A stretch of DNA of 64,000 nt, from NCBI RefSeq assembly GCF_000423445.1, contig NZ_AUHZ01000012.1, positions 36,656-100,655 on the forward strand, in the 5' to 3' direction. The notes under the pieces are model-generated. The model searched no databases. It worked only from the letters and a program-made list of their open reading frames with translations, and had not been told where the DNA came from. Below are positions 43,633-55,275 of the stretch, piece by piece. The translations under genes were made by a program, and so were the position numbers. Source of the DNA: Acidipropionibacterium thoenii DSM 20276 (GTDB lineage: Bacteria; Actinomycetota; Actinomycetes; Propionibacteriales; Propionibacteriaceae). Every line of letters starts with the position of its first letter. The stretch's first letter is position 1.

Positions 43633-44459
43633 CCTCCCCCGCAGGCCAGGCCGACCCCGCACCGTGGGGGGTCGCCGCCGAACGTACCGCCGCTCTGGAC
43701 GCGGCCCTGGACGGCGTCCAGGTCACCCCGCACCTCAGCGACGAGCTGTTCGCCGTCGTCGATCTGCTGGTGGGCCAGCCTGCGCTGGCCCGTGCCCTCA
43801 CCGATCCAGGCAGTGATCCGGCGGATCGTCGGGAGCTGGCTGCCCGATTGCTGGAGAATCAGGTCGGTCAGGCGGCTCTTCAGGTGGTCGGCGCCGCCAT
43901 CGCGATCCGCTGGAACGGTCCCTCGGGACTCGTCAAGGGGCTGGAGCGACAGAGCGTCCGCGCGGTGCTGCTGACCGCAGCCGGCGAGGGCAGCGCCGAC
44001 CAGGTCGAGGAGGAGTTGTTCCGGCTGCGTCAAGGAGTGTTGGGTGATCTCGACTTGACGGTGGCCATCGAGGACCGGGACCGTTCGGTGGCCGACCGCC
44101 GCGAACTGATCGCAGCCCTGCTGACCGGACAGGCGACGGCCCAGACCCGCACTCTCGCGCAGCGGGCGGTACCCACCAGCGGGAGCGCCTCCTATGTGGA
44201 GACTCTCGCCGGATACCTGGAGCTGTCGGCCGCCCTGCACGGCGCCTCTCTGGTCGTGGTGGTCACCGCTCGGCCCCTCAGCCAGGCACAACGCGCCGAG
44301 CTGGCGGGGCAACTGGAGAGGATCACCGGGCACTCGGTGGACCTGCGGGAGATCGTGGACCCGGCGGTGCTCGGCGGAGTCCGGGTGCAGCTGCGCGACG
44401 AGGTCATCGACGGCACGGTGGCCCGGCGTCTCGACCAGGCCCGGCAGACGTTGGGCTGA
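43629..44459 (+). CDS. atpH: ATP synthase subunit delta
   Basis: This 276-residue delta subunit joins the peripheral stalk to F1. The N-terminal helical domain and the C-terminal block ITGHSVDLREIVDPAVLGGVRVQ define the family. It is longer than the E. coli subunit (177 aa) because of an actinobacterial N-terminal extension. Unlike the mycobacterial protein, it is not fused to subunit b. The ATGA overlap with atpF indicates coupling. Confidence 0.93.
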   Translation: MTSPAGQADPAPWGVAAERTAALDAALDGVQVTPHLSDELFAVVDLLVGQPALARALTDPGSDPADRRELAARLLENQVGQAALQVVGAAIAIRWNGPSGLVKGLERQSVRAVLLTAAGEGSADQVEEELFRLRQGVLGDLDLTVAIEDRDRSVADRRELIAALLTGQATAQTRTLAQRAVPTSGSASYVETLAGYLELSAALHGASLVVVVTARPLSQAQRAELAGQLERITGHSVDLREIVDPAVLGGVRVQLRDEVIDGTVARRLDQARQTLG

Positions 44460-44524
44460 CCAAGAATGTTGAATCCCCAAGAGCCTGAGAAGTTGAACCC
44501 CGAGTCAATGCTGAAGGAGAAGCA

Positions 44525-46162
<1,638 letters not shown>

Positions 46163-46165
46163 GCG

Positions 46166-48557
<2,392 letters not shown>

Positions 48558-48558
<1 letters not shown>

Positions 48559-48980
48559 TGGCTGCCCCGAAGCCGCTGCACGTCGACGTGGTGGCCGCGG
48601 ATCGCCAGGTGTGGAAGGGTGATGCGGTCAATATCATCATCCGCACCACCGAGGGCGATATCGGCATCCTGCCCGGCCATGAGCCGATCTTCGCCAATCT
48701 GGTGCCCTGTGCTGCACGGATCATCACTGATGACGGCAAGCAGGAGGTGATCGCTGTCGACGGCGGATACGTGGCCGTCGACGACAAGGGCCACGTATCC
48801 ATCCTGGCCCAGTACGCCAGCCGCTCCGGTGAGATCTCGCGGGAGGGCGCCCAGCAGGATGTCGACAAGATCTCGCGCATGATGGACCGCAATGAGTTCA
48901 GTGAGGACGACGTGCACCGCCTCCATCTGGCCCAGGCCCAACTGTTGGCGGCCAAACACATCGCCGCGCAGAAGGACTGA
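48558..48980 (+). CDS. atpC: ATP synthase subunit epsilon
   Basis: This 140-residue subunit has the N-terminal beta sandwich (DVVAADRQVWKGDAV, EGDIGILPGHEP) and a C-terminal helical hairpin (FSEDDVHRLHLAQAQLLAAK). Its ATG shares a base with the atpD stop. It ends the ATP synthase genes; a six-bp hairpin follows at 48981-48995. Confidence 0.94.
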
Positions 48981-49057
48981 ACGGCCATCGGCCGTGGGTG
49001 ACTTCAGCATGCAGGTCACGATTCGATCACGCCGTGGCGCCCGGATGAGCATCTCAT

Positions 49058-49086
49058 TTGGACCCCACGGTTTTTCGGTCTAGCGT
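49058..49086 (+). promoter_or_regulatory. Promoter for the DUF2550 gene, leaderless
   Basis: TTGGAC at 49058-49063 and TAGCGT at 49081-49086 are 17 bases apart, the best -35/-10 pair in the window. The -10 box ends six bases before the ATG at 49093. Confidence 0.65.
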
Positions 49087-49092
49087 TTCGCC

Positions 49093-49614
49093 ATGGCCCC
49101 TTTTTCTGCTGATCCGGTGGTGGCGATGCTGTCGGGGGTCGGGTTCGAGTTCGGCCTGGTGCTGCTGGTCGTGGCGGTCGGGATGATCCTGGTGATGGGA
49201 TGGCTGCTGATCCGCCACCAGTTGCTGCTGAGGCGCCGTGGTGTGTTCGTCTGCGGGCTGCGGCTGCTCGGCCGCGACAGATCCGGCGGACAGCGGGCCA
49301 GTGCATGGATGCTGGGGGTTGCCCAGTACTGCGGCGGAGACTTCAAGTGGTACCGGCCGATCAACCCGCTGTTGACACCGAGTCTGGTGATGCACCGTGG
49401 CGAACTCGCGATGGTGGAGCATCACCGACCCACTCCCAGTGATGACATCCCATTCCTGCTCGGTTCCCAGGTGGTCACCCTGTCCATCGCCACCGGCGGC
49501 AAGTGGAGCCGATGTCAGGTGGTGCTGGACCAGCAGATCCTCACCGGCATGATGAGCTGGCTGGAGGCGGCTCCTCCGGGTGGGGCGAACTGTCTCACGG
49601 CCCGCACCATCTGA
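49093..49614 (+). CDS. DUF2550 family single-pass membrane protein
   Basis: This 173-residue protein has one N-terminal membrane helix (FGLVLLVVAVGMILVMGWLL) and a soluble domain containing LGVAQYCGGDFKWYRP and GKWSRCQVVLD. The family is actinobacterial and follows atpC in M. tuberculosis (Rv1312). Its own promoter separates it from the ATP synthase operon. Function unknown. Confidence 0.85.
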   Translation: MAPFSADPVVAMLSGVGFEFGLVLLVVAVGMILVMGWLLIRHQLLLRRRGVFVCGLRLLGRDRSGGQRASAWMLGVAQYCGGDFKWYRPINPLLTPSLVMHRGELAMVEHHRPTPSDDIPFLLGSQVVTLSIATGGKWSRCQVVLDQQILTGMMSWLEAAPPGGANCLTARTI

Positions 49615-49643
49615 TCCACCAGACCGATCAACCTGGTACTCAC

Positions 49644-49665
49644 GCCCCGGCGAGGATGCCGGGGC
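49644..49665. terminator. Hairpin between DUF2550 and adenosyltransferase genes
   Basis: An 8-bp GC stem (arms 49644-49651 and 49658-49665, loop GAGGAT) lies between converging genes. Confidence 0.55.
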
Positions 49666-49682
49666 ACTGCTGTCTCCGGGGT

Positions 49683-50351
49683 TCAGTCGTGGTGATGGTG
49701 CGGAGCCTCGGCATTGCGCTCACCGCCGGGCACCCACAGCACCTCGTCATTGGCCGTCTGACCGGCCCGGTTCGCCGCCCGCGAGAGGATGAACAGCAGA
49801 TCAGAGAGTCGGTTCAGATAACCGATGGCCAGCTCATTGACCCCGCCCGGGGTGGTCTCGGGATCCTCGGAGGGCTGCGTGCCGTAGCGCTCCACAGCGA
49901 TCCAGGCAGCCCTCTCGGCGGTGCGGACGGCGGTCCGGCAGACGTGCAGCTGGGCACCGACCCGGTTGCCACCGGGAAGGATGAAGGAGCGCAGGGTGGG
50001 CAGTTCCTCACCGAACTCGTCGCACCACCCCTCCAGACGCTCGATGCTGGTGGTCACCGTGCGCAGCGGCTCCCACTCGGGATGGGCCACCAGCGGATTG
50101 GCCAGATCGGCACCGACATCGAAGAGTTCGTTCTGGATGATGCCGAGGGCCTGCCGCTGGGACTGGCTCAACACCGACTCCTCGCCAGGTTCGCCATCGA
50201 GGGCCAGGGCCATCCCGATGGCGGCATTGGCGGCGTCGACCAGACCGTAGGCCTCGACGCGGGGATCGGTCTTGGAGGCCACCGAGTTGTCGACCAGCCG
50301 GGTCTTTCCGTGGTCGCCGGTCCGGGTGTAAATGCGGGAGAGAGTCACCAT
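49683..50351 (-). CDS. PduO-type cob(I)alamin adenosyltransferase
   Basis: This 222-residue enzyme makes adenosylcobalamin from cob(I)alamin and ATP. The ATP-binding N-terminus reads IYTRTGDHGKTRLVDN, and the trimer active site includes FILPGGNRVGAQLHVCRTAVRTAER and LNRLSDLLFILSRAAN. The natural C-terminus is His-rich (APHHHHD). Adenosylcobalamin is the cofactor of methylmalonyl-CoA mutase, so the enzyme fits with the epimerase gene at 53886. A TAGGCT box lies six bases before the ATG. The syntenic M. tuberculosis gene is Rv1314c. Confidence 0.93.
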   Translation of the reverse strand: MVTLSRIYTRTGDHGKTRLVDNSVASKTDPRVEAYGLVDAANAAIGMALALDGEPGEESVLSQSQRQALGIIQNELFDVGADLANPLVAHPEWEPLRTVTTSIERLEGWCDEFGEELPTLRSFILPGGNRVGAQLHVCRTAVRTAERAAWIAVERYGTQPSEDPETTPGGVNELAIGYLNRLSDLLFILSRAANRAGQTANDEVLWVPGGERNAEAPHHHHD

Positions 50352-50357
50352 GGCGCC

Positions 50358-50363
50358 AGCCTA
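50358..50363 (-). promoter_or_regulatory. -10-like box for the adenosyltransferase gene
   Basis: On the minus strand TAGGCT ends six bases before the ATG at 50351, leaderless spacing. Confidence 0.4.
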
Positions 50364-50405
50364 CGACGTGGCCCGAATCCGGGGGGAGCGCTGCCCCCAG
50401 AGCGA

Positions 50406-51257
50406 TCAGACGGATCGAAGAAAATGCTCCAGGACATGCACGAAGACCTCCGGCTGGTCGGCGTGCACCCAGTGCCCGGAGTTCTTGATCCGCACTCGCT
50501 GCACCCTGGGGAACAGGGCGGCCATCGCGGCCTGGTGGCCGTCATGGACGTAGTCGGAGTCCTCGCCGCTGATCCACAGCACCGGACCCGGCCAGCTGCG
50601 GCCGGTGGTCTCAGGCCAGCCGGCCACCCGATCCATCTGGGCGGCCAGCAGGTCCAGGTTCATCTGCCAGTGCCACTGATGTCGGGGCTCGGCGCTGATG
50701 TCGTGGCGCAGGTTCTGCAGCAGGAACTGGCGCACCACCGGATCCGGCACCCCGATCGACATCTGGGCCTGGGCCTGGCCACGGCTGCTCAGCTCCGCCA
50801 GGTTCAGCGATCTCATCGCGCGCACCAGCCGGTCGAAGCGCAGGTTCAGCGGGGAGACCACCGGTGCCATGTCGACCACGATGAGGCTGGCCACCAGATC
50901 GGGGAAGTCCAGGGCGGTGCGCATCACCACCTTGCCTCCCATCGAGTGGCCCAGCAGGTGAACCGGGGAGGCGGGGCTGACTCGTTCGATGACCCGGGCG
51001 ACCGAGGCGGCCATCTGCGGGTAGCTGACCTGCTCGGTCCACGGCGAGCGTCCATGGTTGGGCAGGTCGACCAGGACGCAGCGCCAGCGCTGCGGATCGT
51101 CTGCGACCAGGTCCTTGGCCACCCGGGTGAAGTTCTTGCCCTGGCCGAAGACGCCATGGCACCAGACGACGGTCTGGGCACCGGAGCCGATCACCGTGGT
51201 GTGGAGCTGCGAGGTCTCGGGTCCGGAGCCGGACCGTGCCGCCGAGGGACCCGTCAT
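50406..51257 (-). CDS. Alpha/beta hydrolase (YbfF-like esterase)
   Basis: This 283-residue alpha/beta hydrolase has the oxyanion HG motif in VVWCHGVFGQGKNF, the nucleophile elbow GHSMGGKVV, a likely acid in ISGEDSDYV and the catalytic His in SGHWVHADQPE. The DLPNHGRSPW segment is typical of the YbfF/esterase branch. The substrate is unknown. The ATG overlaps the stop of the small zinc-ribbon gene as ATGA, so these two form an operon. Confidence 0.85.
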   Translation of the reverse strand: MTGPSAARSGSGPETSQLHTTVIGSGAQTVVWCHGVFGQGKNFTRVAKDLVADDPQRWRCVLVDLPNHGRSPWTEQVSYPQMAASVARVIERVSPASPVHLLGHSMGGKVVMRTALDFPDLVASLIVVDMAPVVSPLNLRFDRLVRAMRSLNLAELSSRGQAQAQMSIGVPDPVVRQFLLQNLRHDISAEPRHQWHWQMNLDLLAAQMDRVAGWPETTGRSWPGPVLWISGEDSDYVHDGHQAAMAALFPRVQRVRIKNSGHWVHADQPEVFVHVLEHFLRSV

Positions 51258-51541
51258 GGCCGCGACTGCCAGCAGCCGGTGTGCCAGTGGCGTCTCTGGG
51301 AGACCGGGGACTCGGTACCGAAACCGATGGCGTCGTGCGGCCAGGCGACGATATGAGGGGTGCCCGGAGGGATCGGGTGCAGACAGCCGGGACAGGTGTA
51401 GATCTTGGTCGCCCGGCCGGCCGGGACATTGCGCACCACATGGTCCCCGTCGCGCTTGGTCTCGCAGTGCGGGTACGAGCCCCCCGCCAGCGGCCTGGTC
51501 GGGTGCAGCCGGCGGCTGCTGCGAGTCTTGTGACGGCCCAT
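51254..51541 (-). CDS. Small CxxC zinc-ribbon protein next to nucS
   Basis: This 95-residue protein has CPGCLHPIPPGTPH and a C-terminal HWHTGCW, together a likely zinc site of CxxC plus His/Cys. A basic N-terminus (MGRHKTRSSRRLHPTRP) could bind nucleic acid. Homologues beside nucS in other actinobacteria are labelled ATP/GTP-binding protein, although no P-loop is present here. A TATCAT box lies seven bases before the ATG. It is divergent from nucS, separated by 56 bases. Confidence 0.75.
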   Translation of the reverse strand: MGRHKTRSSRRLHPTRPLAGGSYPHCETKRDGDHVVRNVPAGRATKIYTCPGCLHPIPPGTPHIVAWPHDAIGFGTESPVSQRRHWHTGCWQSRP

Positions 51542-51548
51542 GGCCCCG

Positions 51549-51554
51549 ATGATA
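51549..51554 (-). promoter_or_regulatory. -10-like box for the zinc-ribbon gene
   Basis: On the minus strand TATCAT ends seven bases before the ATG at 51541. Confidence 0.4.
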
Positions 51555-51583
51555 GCGGGACGCCGCCGGCTCTCTCCCGGCGG

Positions 51584-51589
51584 TAAAGT
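51584..51589 (+). promoter_or_regulatory. -10-like box for nucS
   Basis: TAAAGT ends eight bases before the GTG at 51598; no ribosome site is seen. Confidence 0.4.
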
Positions 51590-51597
51590 CGACTGTC

Positions 51598-52311
51598 GTG
51601 CGACTCGTGATAGCTCAGTGCCAAGTGGACTACAGCGGCAGACTCACCGCCCATCTGCCCTGGGCCAAACGGCTCCTCATCGTCAAGGCCGACAACTCGG
51701 TGAGCATCCACGCCGACGACCGGGCCTACAAGCCGCTGAACTGGATGAGCCCGCCGTGCTCGATGGTGGTGCGCGAGCCGAGGGCCGACGAGGCCGCGGC
51801 GACCGGCGACGCCGATGCCCGGATCGAGCAGGTCTGGGAGGTGGACGCCACCACGGGTGACCATCTCCAGGTGCTCCTGGGAGTTCGCTATCTCGACGTC
51901 ACCGAGGAGCTGGGAGTCGACCCGGGCCTGCAGAAGGACGGCGTCGAGGCCCATCTCCAGGAGCTGCTGGCCGAGAACCCGCAGGCCTTCGGCGATGGCT
52001 GGACGGTGGTCCAGCGGGAGTACATGACGCCGATCGGCCCGGTCGATCTGCTGTGCCGTGACGCTGAGGGCTGCTACGTCGCGGTCGAGGTGAAGCGCCG
52101 CGGCGAGATAGCCGGGGTCGAGCAGCTCACCCGGTACCTGGACCTGATGAACCGGGACCACCTGCTGGGCGACCATGTCATCGGCGTCTTCGCAGCACAG
52201 CAGATCAGACCCCAGGCCAGGGTGCTGGCACAGACCCGTGGGATCGACTGCCTGACGGTCGACTACGACGCGCTGCGCGGGATGGACCACCCCGAGGACA
52301 GGCTGTTCTGA
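51598..52311 (+). CDS. nucS: Mismatch-specific endonuclease NucS/EndoMS
   Basis: This 237-residue protein is the core of the non-canonical mismatch repair of actinobacteria, cutting both strands at mismatches. The N-terminal dimerisation/DNA-binding domain is followed by a RecB-like nuclease domain with the catalytic pattern [22 protein letters not shown], read here as GPVDLLC and [10 protein letters not shown] (D...ExK). [14 protein letters not shown] motif appears as [15 protein letters not shown]. The C-terminus ends DRLF, matching a sliding-clamp binding peptide. The GTG start is leaderless-like. MutS/MutL are not in this window, as expected for this phylum. Confidence 0.95.
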   Translation: MRLVIAQCQVDYSGRLTAHLPWAKRLLIVKADNSVSIHADDRAYKPLNWMSPPCSMVVREPRADEAAATGDADARIEQVWEVDATTGDHLQVLLGVRYLDVTEELGVDPGLQKDGVEAHLQELLAENPQAFGDGWTVVQREYMTPIGPVDLLCRDAEGCYVAVEVKRRGEIAGVEQLTRYLDLMNRDHLLGDHVIGVFAAQQIRPQARVLAQTRGIDCLTVDYDALRGMDHPEDRLF

Positions 52312-52327
52312 CCAGCGGGCCTGCTGA

Positions 52328-53689
52328 CTACTCCAGCACGGTGGTGGGCTCGTCGGACCCGGCCTGCTGGCTGGCGGGGCGGATCATCGTCTTGTCGGCC
52401 TCGCCCGGCTCGCTCTGCGACGATTCGGCGGGGGCCTGCTGCTGGGGGGAGTCCGAGGAGTCCTTGGCGAAGGGATCGGTGCCCGGGAACTCCTTGTCGG
52501 CCTGTGCCGCCAGCTGCTGAAGACTTCCGAGCTGGGCGACCACCGCCTCACGATGCTGCTGGAGCGCGGCCACCTCGCGCTCCAGCTGCTCCTTGCGCCA
52601 GGCGTACTGCTCCTCCAGACGTTCCTTCATCATGGCCGACTGGCGGTGAGCCACCGCGATCCGGTTCTCGGCATCGCGGGCCGCCTGGCCACGGGTCTTC
52701 TCGGCCTCGGCGAGAGCCTCCTCGCGGATCTTCTCGGCGGCGACCGTCGCCTCCTCCAAGGACTTGCCGGCCTGCTGCATGTTCTCGTTGGCGCTGGCGC
52801 GCAGCTCGTCGATCTTGGCGACCGCCTGGTCGTGGTTGGTCCTGGCCGCGGTGGCGATCCGCTTGGACTCCTCGCGGGCCTGGCCGATCGCGGCGTCGGC
52901 ATCCTGATGAGCCTTGGTGGTCGTCTCGGCGGCCTGGGCCTTGGCATCGGCGGTCAGCTGGGCACTCTCCTGCCGGGCCGCCTCCAGGGCGGCATCGGCC
53001 TGCTGATGGGCGCCATTGAGCAGCGCGTCGGCCTCCTGCCGGGCCTTGGCGCTGATGGCGGAGCCCTCCTTCTGCGCCTCCTGCAGGATCTCGCGGGCCT
53101 GGGCCTCGGCGTTCTGGCGGGTGGCCTCGGCATGCACCTTGGCGTCATTGAGGACCGAGGCCGCCTGTGTCTTGGCCTGGGTGAGCAGGGTGCCGGCCTG
53201 CTGGCGGGCCTGATCGATGGAGGACCGGGCCTCCTCGGTGGCCTTGTCCAGCATCTCGCGCTGGTTCGCCAACCCGGCGACCCGGATGTCATCGGCCTCG
53301 GTCTGGGCGGCCGACCGCAGATCGGCAGCCACCCGGCGACCCTCCTCCTTGATCCGCTCGGCCTCATTGCCGGCCTTGGCCACCAGATCCTTGGCCTGGG
53401 CCTCTGCGGCGGTGAGGATTCCGGTCGCGTGCACGCCCAGCCGGGCGAAGTCCGACTTGTCGGCCTCCTGCTCGGCGGTGGCGACCTCGTGACGCAGGTG
53501 CCGGGTGAGCTGCTTGAGAGTGGAGACCTGCTGCTCGATCTCACGGACGTAATTGTCGACGCTGGTGCGGTCATAGCCCCACATGGCATGGGCGAAACTG
53601 CCTGCCGCGCTCGCACTGTCGTCGAAGAGGTTGAGGCCGGTCTCCTCGTCGACGGGCACCTCGCTGCCAGGCGTGACTGGTTCGCTCAC
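52328..53689 (-). CDS. DivIVA-domain coiled-coil protein
   Basis: This 453-residue protein has a DivIVA-like head (AHAMWGYDRTSVDNYVREIE, about residues 33-60) and a long uninterrupted coiled coil (about 60-390) rich in Ala, Gln, Glu and Lys. The coil has recurring QAxAxxxxxxA patterns reminiscent of Scy/FilP-type cytoskeletal proteins. A 60-residue acidic Gln/Ser tail follows. It probably forms polar or filamentous scaffolds. An AGGAG site lies six bases before the second of two consecutive GTG codons (53689); the first, at 53692, is too close. It converges with nucS. Confidence 0.85.
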   Translation of the reverse strand: MSEPVTPGSEVPVDEETGLNLFDDSASAAGSFAHAMWGYDRTSVDNYVREIEQQVSTLKQLTRHLRHEVATAEQEADKSDFARLGVHATGILTAAEAQAKDLVAKAGNEAERIKEEGRRVAADLRSAAQTEADDIRVAGLANQREMLDKATEEARSSIDQARQQAGTLLTQAKTQAASVLNDAKVHAEATRQNAEAQAREILQEAQKEGSAISAKARQEADALLNGAHQQADAALEAARQESAQLTADAKAQAAETTTKAHQDADAAIGQAREESKRIATAARTNHDQAVAKIDELRASANENMQQAGKSLEEATVAAEKIREEALAEAEKTRGQAARDAENRIAVAHRQSAMMKERLEEQYAWRKEQLEREVAALQQHREAVVAQLGSLQQLAAQADKEFPGTDPFAKDSSDSPQQQAPAESSQSEPGEADKTMIRPASQQAGSDEPTTVLE

Positions 53690-53800
53690 CACGGGCTCCT
53701 TCCACTGAGATCGCTACCGACACCACGCTACCAATGTCGCCAGGTCGAACGGTCGGCGACCGGCCGGTTTCCGGGACTCTCATCATGACCGGCTGGACGC

Positions 53801-53836
53801 CTGCGGCGCAGGACCCGTCAAGGTCCTGCGCCGCAG
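53801..53836 (-). terminator. Hairpin after methylmalonyl-CoA epimerase
   Basis: A perfect 14-bp GC-rich stem (arms 53801-53814 and 53823-53836, loop of eight) lies between the epimerase and DivIVA-like genes on the minus strand. Confidence 0.65.
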
Positions 53837-53885
53837 TGCTGGACGGCGTCGTCGCCGTCACCGGTTCGGGTCGGTCGATCCCGGT

Positions 53886-54347
53886 TCAGTCCTTGTAGGG
53901 CATTCCGCCGGCCGGGGGCTCGGTGATCTCGATGAGCAGTCCACCGGTGTACTTGGGGTGCAGGAAGACCACCCGGGAGCCGGCGGTGCCCAGGGAGGGC
54001 TGGTCGTTGATGAACTTGGCGCCGCGCTCCTTGAGGATGGCGATCGTCTTGTCGATGTCGTAGGTGCGGTAGCACACCTGCTGGATCATGTTGCGGTTCT
54101 TCGAGAGGTACTTGGCGATGGTGCTGTCCTCGCCGTAGGGGGCGAGCAGCTGGACGACGGTGCTCTCCTCGCCACGCTTGCCGGTGGCGATCATCGCCTC
54201 CTCGACGCCGTGTCCGGGGTTGGTCTCACGCAGCAGCACATGGAAACCGAGCACCTCGGTGTGGTACTTGATGGCCTCGTCCATGTCGGGAACGGCGTAG
54301 CCCACGTGGTCGATGCACGCGAAGGGATCGTTGTTGAAGTTCTCCAT
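53886..54347 (-). CDS. mce: Methylmalonyl-CoA epimerase
   Basis: This 153-residue vicinal-oxygen-chelate protein interconverts the (R) and (S) forms of methylmalonyl-CoA in the propionate-forming (Wood-Werkman) pathway. The first metal ligand is in CIDHVGYAVPDMDEAIKYH. The second half includes MIQQVCYRTYDIDKTIAIL and GLLIEITEPPAGG with the Glu ligand. Length and motif order match the Propionibacterium enzyme. The ATG at 54347 has an AAGAGG-like site; the frame continues to 54800 without family sequence. In M. tuberculosis the homologue (Rv1322A) also follows nucS. Confidence 0.88.
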   Translation of the reverse strand: MENFNNDPFACIDHVGYAVPDMDEAIKYHTEVLGFHVLLRETNPGHGVEEAMIATGKRGEESTVVQLLAPYGEDSTIAKYLSKNRNMIQQVCYRTYDIDKTIAILKERGAKFINDQPSLGTAGSRVVFLHPKYTGGLLIEITEPPAGGMPYKD

Positions 54348-54530
54348 GCCTCTTATCCTTCCACCCCGGTCGGCGCCAGTGACATCGGGGCCCGCCCAAT
54401 GGCGCCGCTGCCGGCTGGTGGCGGATCCGCCCGGTAGCGGCGTTGCGGCTGGCGCCCCGGGGCCCACTGGGACACCATCAGTGATGGAATGTCCAGATCC
54501 CGGCTGCGGGATCCCAGCCGAGGAGACGCC

Positions 54531-54677
54531 GTGAAGAAGTTCCTGACGACGACCATCGCCGTCTTCCTGATCGCCTTCGCGCTCTACTACGTCTTCACCG
54601 ACCCCGAGGGGACAGCGGGAGTGGTGCGGGGATTCTTCGGCGGGATCTTCGGGTTCATCAGGGCCCTGGGCGGCTGA
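54531..54677 (+). CDS. 48-residue single-pass membrane protein
   Basis: This short protein begins KKFLTTTIAVFLIAFALYYV, one membrane helix with a positive N-terminus, and ends with a second amphipathic Gly/Phe segment (VVRGFFGGIFGFIRALGG). A GGAG site six bases ahead supports the GTG at 54531. It lies 10 bases before a PH-like gene on the same strand, suggesting co-expression. No family is recognised. Confidence 0.6.
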   Translation: MKKFLTTTIAVFLIAFALYYVFTDPEGTAGVVRGFFGGIFGFIRALGG

Positions 54678-54687
54678 TCGGCGCGCC

Positions 54688-55224
54688 GTGTCGGCCCTGA
54701 CCCGTAAGCTGCGAGGCTTCATCGACCCCGATGTGGACCGTCGGCTGCTCGCCAGCGAGGGCGAGTTCATCATCGACGAGGTCATCAAGCACTGGGTCAC
54801 GCTGGTTCCCCCGATGTGCGCGCTGGCTCTCAGCCTGGGCTGTTACATCGCGATGGTGAACGCCGGTGCGGCCTGGTGGCTGTTGATGGTGCTCGGGCTG
54901 GCGCTGGACGTCTGGGCGGTGATCCGGATGTTCCGGATCCACATGGACCGGTTCGTCATCACGAATATGCGGGTCTTCCGGGTGCACGGGGCCATCAATC
55001 AGCACCTGGCGACGATGCCGATGACCCGGATCCTCGACATCTCGGTCGAGCAGCCCTTCCTCGGGCGGATCCTGGGCTACGGCCACTTCGTCTTCGAGTC
55101 GGCCGCCCAGGACCAGGGTCTCCGGGTGATCCGCTACGTCGGACATCCCGAGCAGCGCGACCTCACCATCCAGCGGGTCATCCAGGTGGCCGGGCTGCGC
55201 ACCAATCTGGCTCATCCCAGGTAG
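54688..55224 (+). CDS. PH-domain (bPH/DUF304-like) membrane protein
   Basis: This 178-residue protein has two membrane helices (about residues 37-80, HWVTLVPPMCALALSLGCYI and WWLLMVLGLALDVWAVI). A bacterial PH-like beta domain follows (MDRFVITNMRVFRVHGAI, TRILDISVEQPFLGRILGYG, RYVGHPEQRDLTIQRVI). Proteins of this build occur widely in actinobacterial envelopes. The GTG start is 10 bases after the 48-residue protein gene. Function unknown. Confidence 0.75.
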   Translation: MSALTRKLRGFIDPDVDRRLLASEGEFIIDEVIKHWVTLVPPMCALALSLGCYIAMVNAGAAWWLLMVLGLALDVWAVIRMFRIHMDRFVITNMRVFRVHGAINQHLATMPMTRILDISVEQPFLGRILGYGHFVFESAAQDQGLRVIRYVGHPEQRDLTIQRVIQVAGLRTNLAHPR

Positions 55225-55254
55225 TCCGGGGACGGCGCACCGCGCCGCCCCGGA
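55225..55254. terminator. Hairpin between PH-domain gene and pgm
   Basis: A 13-bp stem with one bulge (arms 55225-55238 and 55242-55254) lies between converging genes. Confidence 0.6.
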
Positions 55255-55275
55255 CGAACCCGGCAGGAACGGCGG

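Noticed and set aside
49503..51356. A 617-residue forward frame across the adenosyltransferase and hydrolase genes
   Set aside because: It is antisense to two genes with intact active-site motifs and has low-complexity shadow composition.
49683..54347. A cobalamin riboswitch near the adenosyltransferase or epimerase genes
   Set aside because: The upstream gaps are too short and show no B12-box-like structure; the adenosyltransferase appears leaderless.
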